This document shows positions 1 to 5,983 of a stretch of 15,472 nucleotides of DNA, one piece after another (within the stretch, counting starts at the first letter, position 1; each line of letters opens with the position of its first letter). The notes beneath the pieces were generated by a model. The model saw only the letters and a program-made list of their open reading frames with translations. It was not told the DNA's origin and did no database searches. Where the stretch lies: NCBI GenBank assembly GCA_019240015.1, contig JAFAZB010000118.1:1-15472 (forward strand). Direction: 5' to 3'. Position numbers and translations under genes: made by a program. This DNA comes from Solirubrobacterales bacterium. Lineage in GTDB: Bacteria; Actinomycetota; Thermoleophilia; Solirubrobacterales; Solirubrobacteraceae.

Positions 1-2
1 CG

Positions 3-1559
3 GTCCGGGTCTGGCGCGTGCAGATCGGACGGGTGCCGCTTTTCCTGCTGGACAGCGATTGCCCGGAGAACGGGCCACTCGAGCGCTGGATCACCGCGCG
101 GCTGTACGACGCCGATGCCGAGACCCGCCTCGCGCAGTATGTGCTGCTCGGCGTGGGCGGAGTTCGAGCGCTGCGAGCAATGGGAGTCGAGCCGGGGATC
201 GTCCACCTCAACGAGGGCCACGCGGCACTCGCCCCGCTGGAGCTGGCGGACACGCGGTCCGGCAACGGCGACTCGTTCGAGTCGGCGCTGAGCGCCGCCC
301 GCGCGCGAACGATCTTCACCACCCACACCCCGGTCCCGGCCGGCAACGACTGCTATCCGCGCGCGCAGGTCGAGCAAGCGATCGGACGCCTGGTCCGGGA
401 GCTCGGCACTTCGCCGGGGAAGACGTTCTTGCTCGGATCGGGCGACGCGGCGGGCTCTGGGGACGCGGCCGAGGGGGACGTGGCCGACGGCGCGGCGCAG
501 GACCCCGCGACGCCGTTCGGCGTGACCCAGGCGGCGCTTCGCATGAGCCGAGCATCCAACGCGGTGAGCCGCCGCCACGGCGAGGTAGCGCGCGAGATGT
601 GGAGCTGGATGTGGCCCGATCGAGCGGTCGACCAGGTGCCGATCGGATACGTCACGAACGGCGTTCACGTCCCGACCTGGATCGGGCCTGCGATGCGCGA
701 GCTGCTCGATCGCCGTCTCGGCGAGCGGTGGATCGAGCGCGCGACCGAACCTGAGATCTGGGCGGGGGTGCAGACGATCCCCGACGAGGAGCTGTGGGCG
801 GTCAGAGAGCGCCAGCGCGGCGAGCTGATCGAGTTCCTGCGTGAGCGCAGCATCTCGGACCGGCTCGCCCGCGGGGATCTGCGCGGTTACGTCGAAGCCG
901 CCGCGCGCGCCTTCGACCCGCACGTCCTGACGGTCGGCTTCGCGCGCCGCGTCGCCACCTACAAGCGCCTCGACCTGCTGACCCGCAACCCCGAGTGGAC
1001 ACTCTCGCTACTCGGGGGCGATCGCCCGATCCAAGTGGTGCTGGCGGGCAAGGCGCATCCCCGCGACGAGGAGGCCAAGCGCGCGCTTCAGGGGCTGTTC
1101 GGGCTCAAGTCGGCCAAGGTCGTGGGCGAGCGCGTGGTGTTCCTCGACGACTATGACCTCGCCACCGCCGCCTGGCTCGTGCGTGGCTGCGACGTGTGGC
1201 TCAACCTCCCGCGTCCCCCGCTCGAGGCAAGCGGGACCAGCGGCATGAAGTCGGCCTTCAACGGCGGTCTGCAGCTGAGCGTGCTCGATGGCTGGTGGGC
1301 CGAGGCCTACGACGGCCACAACGGGTGGGCGCTGCCCGGCGACGTCGACCCCGACCACCAGGCCCAGGACCTGCGCGACACCGCAACGCTCCACAGCGTG
1401 CTCTCCGACCAGGTCCTGCCCGCCTTCTACGACCGCGACGATCGCGACCTGCCGGCGCGTTGGTTGGAGATGATGCGGGCGTCACTGCGCTCGCTCGGGC
1501 CGCGGTTCTGCGCCAGCCGCATGCTGGCCGAGTATCTCCGCGGCCCGTACGTTGGGTAG
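3..1559 (+). CDS. glgP: Alpha-glucan (glycogen) phosphorylase, 5'-truncated by window start
   Basis: Predicted to cleave alpha-1,4-glucans with phosphate, releasing glucose-1-phosphate in the cytoplasm (family knowledge). The frame is open from base 3 with a typical family stretch (VRVWR then VQIGRVPLFLLDSD), so the GTG at 18 is an internal Val and the N-terminal part lies outside the window. Numbering from 18: THTPVPAGND (102-111), NGVHVPTWIG (214-223), ARRVATYKRLDLL (309-321), GKAHPRDEEAK (344-354), and the PLP-lysine motif EASGTSGMKSAFNGG (403-417, Lys411), followed by LDGWWAE. These place it in the alpha-glucan phosphorylase subfamily common in actinobacteria, usually about 850 residues. 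Odd: a Gly/Ala/Asp-rich low-complexity insert at 138-165 between conserved blocks. The stop TAG at 1557 is followed by a 106-bp gap before the next gene. Family is certain; glycogen as the exact substrate is inferred. Confidence 0.93.
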   Translation, partial: VRVWRVQIGRVPLFLLDSDCPENGPLERWITARLYDADAETRLAQYVLLGVGGVRALRAMGVEPGIVHLNEGHAALAPLELADTRSGNGDSFESALSAARARTIFTTHTPVPAGNDCYPRAQVEQAIGRLVRELGTSPGKTFLLGSGDAAGSGDAAEGDVADGAAQDPATPFGVTQAALRMSRASNAVSRRHGEVAREMWSWMWPDRAVDQVPIGYVTNGVHVPTWIGPAMRELLDRRLGERWIERATEPEIWAGVQTIPDEELWAVRERQRGELIEFLRERSISDRLARGDLRGYVEAAARAFDPHVLTVGFARRVATYKRLDLLTRNPEWTLSLLGGDRPIQVVLAGKAHPRDEEAKRALQGLFGLKSAKVVGERVVFLDDYDLATAAWLVRGCDVWLNLPRPPLEASGTSGMKSAFNGGLQLSVLDGWWAEAYDGHNGWALPGDVDPDHQAQDLRDTATLHSVLSDQVLPAFYDRDDRDLPARWLEMMRASLRSLGPRFCASRMLAEYLRGPYVG

Positions 1560-1619
1560 CACACGAGCTCAGCGGTTCCCCGGCGGTTATGGGAAGGAAA
1601 GGGCGCCGCTCGGAGTCTT

Positions 1620-1625
1620 TAATCT
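1620..1625 (+). promoter_or_regulatory. Possible -10 box (TAATCT) for the anti-sigma gene
   Basis: TAATCT fits the actinobacterial TAnnnT pattern and lies in a locally AT-richer patch between glgP and the anti-sigma gene. It would give a leader of about 35 nt. No convincing -35 is visible 16-18 bp upstream, so the gene might instead be read through from glgP. Confidence 0.25.
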
Positions 1626-1665
1626 GGATGCTTCCTGCCAGGCGCAAGCGTCCTCGGCGCAAGAC

Positions 1666-2460
1666 ATGCCCGCAAACCACGAAAACCCCGACATCCCCAC
1701 GCGGGAGCTCGCCGAGCTCTCGGCGCTCGCGGATGGCACGCTTGATCCGGACCGCCGCCCCCAGGTGGAGGCTCGGATCGCCGCGTCGCCCGAGCTGACC
1801 GCGCTGCTCGAGCGTGAGCGCCGCGCGGTGCAGGCGCTGCACCAAGCCCGAGCCGAGGTCCGCGCCCCGGCGGGCCTGCGGTCGAGAATCGAGGCGCAAC
1901 GACCCAGCCGGCGCGTCCTGCAACGGCGCCGCTTCGGATACGCGGGATCGCTGGCAGGCGCGCTGGCGGCGGCGGTGCTGGCGCTGGTGTTGGTACTGCC
2001 CGGCGGCACTCCGGGCGCGCCCTCCGTCGGCCAGGCGGCCTCGCTCGCGACGCTCGGTCCCTCGGCCCCGCCGCCCGCGCCCGACCCGGGCGCGCCGCGG
2101 GTCAAGCTCGGGCGCAACGTCGAGGACGTCTACTTCCCCAACTGGGCGCAGCGCTTCGGATGGCGCCCAGTCGGAGAGCGCACCGATCGCCTGCGCGGCC
2201 GGCTTGCGGTAACGATCTACTACGACTGGCGCTCAGCACAGATCGCGTACACGATCGTCGCCGCCCCCGCGCTCACCCAACCGGCCGCCCCGGTGACGAA
2301 CCTCAGCGGAACCGAGCTGCGCACGCTCGGGCTCGGCGGTCGTCTCGTGGTTACCTGGCGCCGCGCCGGACACACCTGCGTCCTGTCCGGAGCCTCCGTC
2401 CCCGCCTCGGAGCTCCAGCGGCTGGCCGCCTGGAAGGCGCCCGGGCTGGAGCAGGGCTAG
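1666..2460 (+). CDS. Putative membrane-anchored anti-sigma factor
   Basis: 264 residues. The N-terminal 80 residues are charged and helical and resemble the short cytoplasmic anti-sigma head (ELAELSALADGTLD at 15-28, then a basic segment), but there is no HxxxCxxC zinc motif. A single hydrophobic segment at about 91-111 follows a basic stretch (RRVLQRRRF), predicting N-in topology. After it come a Pro/Ala-rich linker (about 112-145) and an exported domain of about 115 residues with one Cys (238). By analogy with ECF anti-sigma factors it would hold its sigma factor at the membrane until a signal arrives. The facing sigma gene at 2764-3291 supports this. ATG 1666 was chosen because the TTG at 1552 overlaps the end of glgP and would add a segment unlike the family; no clear Shine-Dalgarno is present at either. 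Function is inferred from topology and context, not from a diagnostic motif. Confidence 0.68.
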   Translation: MPANHENPDIPTRELAELSALADGTLDPDRRPQVEARIAASPELTALLERERRAVQALHQARAEVRAPAGLRSRIEAQRPSRRVLQRRRFGYAGSLAGALAAAVLALVLVLPGGTPGAPSVGQAASLATLGPSAPPPAPDPGAPRVKLGRNVEDVYFPNWAQRFGWRPVGERTDRLRGRLAVTIYYDWRSAQIAYTIVAAPALTQPAAPVTNLSGTELRTLGLGGRLVVTWRRAGHTCVLSGASVPASELQRLAAWKAPGLEQG

Positions 2461-2524
2461 GCGGCCGGCCCCAGCGGTGGGCTGCGAGGTCCGCCCGGCG
2501 CCCGCCCGGGAGCCGCCGGGGGCG

Positions 2525-2635
2525 TGCACGATCACCCAAACTGGGCTCCTCCCAACCGAAATGGGTGCTCGTGCATTGCATACATGCACCGGAACCCATT
2601 TCACGTTTCAGTGGTCCAGTTTGGGGACTGGTGCA
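2525..2635. repeat. 111-bp interrupted palindrome (two inverted ~50-bp units), centre 2580
   Basis: Complementary blocks share one centre at base 2580 with no bulges: TGCAC 2525-2529 with GTGCA 2631-2635; CCCAAACTGG 2535-2544 with CCAGTTTGGG 2616-2625; GAAATGGGT 2558-2566 with ACCCATTTC 2594-2602; GTGCAT 2571-2576 with ATGCAC 2584-2589. The unpaired stretches between blocks are equal in length on both sides. Read outward-in, each half is one unit: CCCAAACTGG, 13 nt, GAAATGGGT, 4 nt, GTGCAT. The element is AT-richer than its surroundings. It could fold as a long RNA stem in either direction and may end both converging transcripts, or be a dispersed REP/MITE-like repeat. No T-run and no target-site duplication were seen. 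Confidence 0.8.
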
Positions 2636-2648
2636 GGGTGTGGAGATG

Positions 2649-2683
2649 GGATGGGGAAGGGGCCCGCTGCGACCGCCCCATCC
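2649..2683. terminator. Hairpin downstream of the ECF sigma gene (weak terminator candidate)
   Basis: GGATGGGG (2649-2656) pairs with CCCCATCC (2676-2683) across a 19-nt loop. It lies about 80 bp past the sigma-gene stop, reading leftward, and has no U-tract. It may assist termination or RNA 3'-end protection; this is only a structural suggestion. Confidence 0.3.
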
Positions 2684-2763
2684 ACGCGCCATCGACCCCC
2701 AGACGACCTGCGACGCCACCCGCCGCCCCCCTCGAGCCCCGAGGTCCCCCGGCGCCCGCCCGT

Positions 2764-3291
2764 CTACACCTCCGCCTCCTCGGCAGCCAGTCTGCGGGCC
2801 ACCCGCTGCCGGGCGCGGTGCAGGCGGGTGGTGATCGTCGCCTCGCGGACCCGCAGGACCCGAGCCGCCTCGCGGTAGGAGAGCCCCACCACGTCGATCG
2901 CCACCAGCGCGTCGCGGAAGTCGTCCGGCAGGGCCGCGATCGCGCCGTACAGCTCGGCGGCCTCCATCCTGGACTCCGGTCGGGTGGCGGTCGGGTCCTC
3001 GACCAGGTCGAGGTCGTCGGGAAGCGCGGTGGTCTGGGGGCGCCGCGCGGCCGTGCGGCGCTGGCTGAAGAAGGTGTTGCGCAGCACCCGCAGCAGGTAC
3101 CCCAGGTCGTCCTCCGAGCGCAGGATCCGCGGCTTGCGGAGCACCCGCTCGAACGTCTCCTGGACCAGATCCTCGGCTTCCTCCCGGGAGCCGCACAGGC
3201 TCCACGCGGCGCGGTAGAGGCGGTCGATGTGGTCGCCGAGCGCCTCGGGGTCGAGCTGACGTTCCGGGGTCATGCGTGACGCGCCCAGCAT
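2764..3291 (-). CDS. ECF-family RNA polymerase sigma factor
   Basis: 175 residues, the normal size for a two-domain ECF sigma factor. Region 2 spans about 20-85, with the core-binding signature AEDLVQETFERVLR (39-52) and the -10-recognition segment around YLLRVLRNTFFSQRR. A variable linker follows (86-110). Region 4 spans about 112-168, with the helix-turn-helix LSYREAARVLRVREATITTRLHRARQ (137-162). Start ATG 3291 is preferred over ATG 3273 because AGGTGG lies 6 nt upstream of it. That ribosome site sits inside a small hairpin (3298-3311). The gene lies 100 bp downstream of citrate synthase on the same strand and faces the anti-sigma-like gene. It would direct RNA polymerase to a stress or envelope regulon; the signal is unknown. 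Subgroup not assigned. Confidence 0.93.
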   Translation of the reverse strand: MLGASRMTPERQLDPEALGDHIDRLYRAAWSLCGSREEAEDLVQETFERVLRKPRILRSEDDLGYLLRVLRNTFFSQRRTAARRPQTTALPDDLDLVEDPTATRPESRMEAAELYGAIAALPDDFRDALVAIDVVGLSYREAARVLRVREATITTRLHRARQRVARRLAAEEAEV

Positions 3292-3297
3292 AGGCGT

Positions 3298-3311
3298 CCA
3301 CCTGTCGGTGG
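3298..3311 (-). promoter_or_regulatory. Ribosome binding site of the sigma gene within a hairpin
   Basis: Read on the minus strand, CCACC-GACA-GGTGG forms a 5-bp stem with a 4-nt loop. Its 3' arm is the Shine-Dalgarno AGGTGG (plus-strand CCACCT, 3298-3303), six bases before ATG 3291. Pairing would hide the ribosome site. This is visible in the sequence; a regulatory effect is inferred. Confidence 0.45.
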
Positions 3312-3356
3312 GGGTGGGCCGCCCCCCTGGGGACGCGCCCAGCGGCGCGAGGGTGT

Positions 3357-3386
3357 GGGCGGAACCGCCCCGCTCGCTCCGGAGCG
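3357..3386 (-). terminator. Paired hairpins just past the citrate synthase stop
   Basis: Two palindromes follow the stop codon on the minus strand: CGCTCCGGAGCG (3375-3386) and GGGCGGAACCGCCC (3357-3370). They are GC-rich and adjacent, with no U-tract, as is common for actinobacterial 3' ends. They may terminate citrate synthase transcripts and separate them from the sigma gene. Confidence 0.4.
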
Positions 3387-3391
3387 CCGCC

Positions 3392-4480
3392 CTACCTCAG
3401 CTCTGACAGCGGCCTTGGCTCGGGACCGACGTACTTGGCAGTGGGGCGGATCAGGCGGCTTTCGCGCTTCTGCTCGAGGATGTGGGCCGACCAGCCGGCG
3501 GTGCGGGCGCAGGTGAACATCGGCGTGAACAGCTCGGGTGGGATCTCGGCGAAGTCGAGCACCACCGCGGACCAGAACTCGACGTTGGTGGCGAGGACCC
3601 GGTCGGGCTTGCGGGCCTGGAGCTCGGCGAGCGCCGCCTGCTCGAGCGCCTCGGCCACGTCGACTCGACCCGAGCCGAGCCCGCGGGCGGTCCGGCGAAG
3701 CACTCGGGCCCGGGGGTCCTCGGCCCGGTAGACGCGGTGCCCGAAGCCCATCAGCCGCTCGCCGCGGTCGAGCAGCTGCTTGACGTAGCGGTCGGCGTCG
3801 CCGATCGCCTCGACGTCGTCGAGCATCTTCAGTACGCGGGCCGGAGCGCCTCCGTGCAGCGGCCCGGACAGCGCGCCGACCGCGGCCGACAGGGCGGCGG
3901 CGACGTCCGCGCCGGTGGACGCGACCACTCGCGCGGTGAAGGTCGAGGCGTTCATCCCGTGCTCGGCGGCCGAGATCCAGTAGGCGTCGATCGCCCGCAC
4001 GTGGCGCGGGTCGGCCTCGCCGCGCCAGCGGATCAGGAACCGCTCCGGAATCGACTTGGCCTTGTCGATCTCCCGCTGGGACACCGGCGGCCTGCCGATT
4101 CCGCGCGCCGACTGGGCCACGAACGACAGCGCCATCACCGAGGCGCGCGCCAGGTCGTCGCGAGCCTGCTCATCGGAGATGTCGATCAGCTCGCGGAAGC
4201 CCCACTGCGGCCCCAGCATCGCCAGCGCCGACTGAACGTCGACGCGAGGATCGCCGGAGTGCACGCTCAGCGGATGCGGCTCCGCCGGCGGCATGCCGGG
4301 CAGCAGCTCGCCATCGACCAACAGCCCCCAGACCTGCTCGAACGGCACCTTCCCGACCAGCTCTTCGATGTCAACGCCGCGGTAGCGCAGCGCCCCGCCG
4401 TCGCGGTCGGGCTCCGCGATCTGGGTCGCGAAGGCGACTACGCCCTCGAGCCCCGATTGGACTTCTGTGGTGACGCTCAC
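3392..4480 (-). CDS. citA: Citrate synthase (CitA / citrate synthase 2-like)
   Basis: Condenses acetyl-CoA with oxaloacetate to citrate, the entry step of the TCA cycle, in the cytoplasm. 362 residues, the usual short bacterial type. Conserved blocks: LRYRGVDIEEL (31-41), EHGMNAST (173-180), SGPLHGGAP (205-213, catalytic His209), MGFGHRVYRAEDPRA (244-258, His248), and FTCARTAGWSAHILEQ (322-337). The position equivalent to the catalytic Asp (NVDFYS in classical enzymes) reads NVEFWS, giving Glu301; I believe this is a trait of an actinobacterial subgroup, but it deserves a check. 2-methylcitrate synthase is an alternative activity that sequence alone cannot exclude. The GTG start at 4480 has no Shine-Dalgarno but a TAGCCT box 7 nt upstream, suggesting a leaderless message. 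Divergent from the amidase gene across 69 bp. Confidence 0.92.
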   Translation of the reverse strand: MSVTTEVQSGLEGVVAFATQIAEPDRDGGALRYRGVDIEELVGKVPFEQVWGLLVDGELLPGMPPAEPHPLSVHSGDPRVDVQSALAMLGPQWGFRELIDISDEQARDDLARASVMALSFVAQSARGIGRPPVSQREIDKAKSIPERFLIRWRGEADPRHVRAIDAYWISAAEHGMNASTFTARVVASTGADVAAALSAAVGALSGPLHGGAPARVLKMLDDVEAIGDADRYVKQLLDRGERLMGFGHRVYRAEDPRARVLRRTARGLGSGRVDVAEALEQAALAELQARKPDRVLATNVEFWSAVVLDFAEIPPELFTPMFTCARTAGWSAHILEQKRESRLIRPTAKYVGPEPRPLSELR

Positions 4481-4487
4481 CGACGAA

Positions 4488-4493
4488 AGGCTA
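4488..4493 (-). promoter_or_regulatory. -10 box (TAGCCT) for leaderless citrate synthase transcript
   Basis: On the minus strand TAGCCT matches TAnnnT and ends 7 nt before the GTG start at 4480. That places the expected transcription start at or next to the start codon. The same box and spacing precede the SDR gene. No -35 match is obvious. Confidence 0.45.
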
Positions 4494-4535
4494 GACGGTC
4501 CCCCCCCGCGGCAGCGTCCCTGCGCCGTCCACAGC

Positions 4536-4541
4536 TACTCT
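4536..4541 (+). promoter_or_regulatory. -10 box (TACTCT) for leaderless amidase transcript
   Basis: TACTCT matches TAnnnT and ends 8 nt before ATG 4550, with no Shine-Dalgarno between. It lies in the 69-bp divergent gap shared with the citrate synthase promoter. Confidence 0.42.
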
Positions 4542-4549
4542 GCGCGGCG

Positions 4550-5983
4550 ATGCGCGAGCTGCTGTTCCGCCCCGCCACGGAGCTCGCGCGGCTGGTCCGA
4601 GGCGGCGAGCTGCGCGCCCGCGAGCTGGTCGAGGCCTCGCTGCGGGCGATCGACGAGCTGGAGCCGACGATCAATGCGTTCACGTACGTCGCGCACGACT
4701 CGGCGCTGGCGGAGGCGGAGCGGATCGAGCCCGGAGACCCCCGCCCGTTCGCCGGCGTCCCGATCGCGATCAAGGACCTCAAAGCCGTCAGCGGGATGCC
4801 GCTGACGATGTGCAGCGACTTGTTCGGCGACTACCGGCCCGACCAGGACGCGTTCGCGGTCCGCCGCCTGCGGGACGCCGGGTTCGTGCTGGTAGGCAAG
4901 ACCGCGCTCCCCGAGATGGGGATCCTCCCCACGACCGAATCGCGTCGGTTCGGCCCCACCCACAACCCCTGGGGGCTCGAGAAGACCCCAGGCGGCTCGA
5001 GCGGCGGTTCGGCGGCTGCGGTTGCCGCGGGGATGGTCCCGGTCGCGCACGGCAACGACGGCGGCGGGTCGGTCCGCATCCCCGCGGCCTGCTGTGGCCT
5101 GGTGGGGCTGAAGCCGGCGCGCGGTCGGGTGTCGGTCGGACCGGATGCCGGCCACAGCTTCCTCGTCAGCGACGGGGTGTTGACCCGCACGGTGGCGGAC
5201 ACGGTGCAGGCGCTCGACGTACTGGCGGGCTACGAGCCCGGCGACGCGACCTGGGCCCCACGGCCACCGCGCCCGTTCGCCGAGCTCGCGGCGCAGGACG
5301 CCGGCCCACTTCAGATCGGACTGGCATTGAACCCGCCGCTGCTGGGCGCCACCCTGCACCCGGTGTGCGAGTCGGCGGCCCGCGACGCGGCGGCCCTGCT
5401 CGAGTCGCTCGGCCACGAGCTGCACGAGATCTCGCCGCGGTGGTCCAGAGAAGGGCTGCTGTCGGAGTTCACGCTGGCCTTCGGGCCATGGGTGTCGGTG
5501 ACGACGATGCTCGGGGGACTGCTCGCCGGCCGCGAGCCCACCGAGGGCGACGTCGAGCCGCTCACCTGGGCGCTCTGGGAGCGCGCCCGCGCCGAGAACA
5601 CGCTGAGTTTCCTCGGCGCGCAGCTACGACTCGAGTCGGTGGCGCGCGAGGTCGTCGGCGAGCTCGCCCCCTACGACGCGGTGCTGACCCCGGCGCTGGC
5701 CCTGCGCCCGGTGGCGATCGGCGAGATCCACGGGCGCGGCCCCGATCCCTGGGAGCACTACGAGCGCTCCGCCCGGTTCACCCCCTACACCGCGATCGCC
5801 AACGTCACCGGACTACCCGCGATCTCGCTGCCGCTCTACCACGGCGAGGATGGCCTGCCCGCCGCGGTGCAGCTGATCGGGCCCCCCGCGGGCGAGCAGG
5901 TGCTGCTGCGCCTCGCCGCCCAGCTCGAGCAGGCGCTGCCGTGGGCCAAGCGCCGCCCGCCGCCCGCCTCACCCCGCCCCTAG
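4550..5983 (+). CDS. Amidase-signature family hydrolase
   Basis: 477 residues, normal for the family, whose members hydrolyse C-N amide bonds using a Ser-cisSer-Lys triad. All three residues are present: Lys75 in PIAIKDLKAVSG, cis-Ser150 in the Gly/Ser-rich PGGSSGGSAAA, and nucleophile Ser174 in GNDGGGSVRIPAACCGLVGLK. The C-terminal half carries the usual TPYTAIANVTGLPAISLP (about 412-429) and a GLPAAVQLIGP block. ATG 4550 was chosen because it begins the conserved N-terminal helix (ELLFRPATELARLVR) and sits just after a -10-like box; the long open frame upstream is antisense to citrate synthase. There is no neighbouring GatB/GatC and no GatA-specific context, so a free-standing amidase is more likely than the tRNA amidotransferase subunit. 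Substrate unknown. Its end overlaps the SDR gene by 15 bp. Confidence 0.9.
   Translation: MRELLFRPATELARLVRGGELRARELVEASLRAIDELEPTINAFTYVAHDSALAEAERIEPGDPRPFAGVPIAIKDLKAVSGMPLTMCSDLFGDYRPDQDAFAVRRLRDAGFVLVGKTALPEMGILPTTESRRFGPTHNPWGLEKTPGGSSGGSAAAVAAGMVPVAHGNDGGGSVRIPAACCGLVGLKPARGRVSVGPDAGHSFLVSDGVLTRTVADTVQALDVLAGYEPGDATWAPRPPRPFAELAAQDAGPLQIGLALNPPLLGATLHPVCESAARDAAALLESLGHELHEISPRWSREGLLSEFTLAFGPWVSVTTMLGGLLAGREPTEGDVEPLTWALWERARAENTLSFLGAQLRLESVAREVVGELAPYDAVLTPALALRPVAIGEIHGRGPDPWEHYERSARFTPYTAIANVTGLPAISLPLYHGEDGLPAAVQLIGPPAGEQVLLRLAAQLEQALPWAKRRPPPASPRP

Larger units (their letters stand above)
2461..2763. other. 303-bp intergenic region between convergent anti-sigma and sigma genes
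   Basis: No credible gene is seen. The left half contains the 111-bp interrupted palindrome at 2525-2635 and the right half a simple hairpin at 2649-2683; the remainder (2684-2763) is C-rich with nothing recognisable. Because both flanking genes point into this region, it should contain the 3' ends of two transcripts. Confidence 0.6.

Noticed and set aside
656..666. GAAC-GGC-GTTC, resembling an SOS operator
   Set aside because: The spacer is three bases instead of four, and it lies inside the phosphorylase coding block NGVHVP, whose codons explain the sequence.
2233..2604. Minus-strand open frame starting within the 111-bp palindrome
   Set aside because: It runs antisense to the anti-sigma gene, lacks a ribosome site, and has no recognisable domain; the palindrome explains the non-random start region.
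2525..2635. Insertion sequence or MITE with target-site duplication
   Set aside because: No transposase and no matching direct repeats at the two ends; without other genomic copies, mobility cannot be claimed.
2351..3301. 316-codon minus-strand open frame across the sigma gene and palindrome
   Set aside because: It is out of frame with the well-supported ECF sigma gene, is Arg/Pro/Gly-rich as expected of high-GC shadow frames, and has no family motifs.
3482..4549. 356-residue upstream extension of the amidase frame
   Set aside because: It is antisense to citrate synthase; amidase homology begins at ATG 4550.
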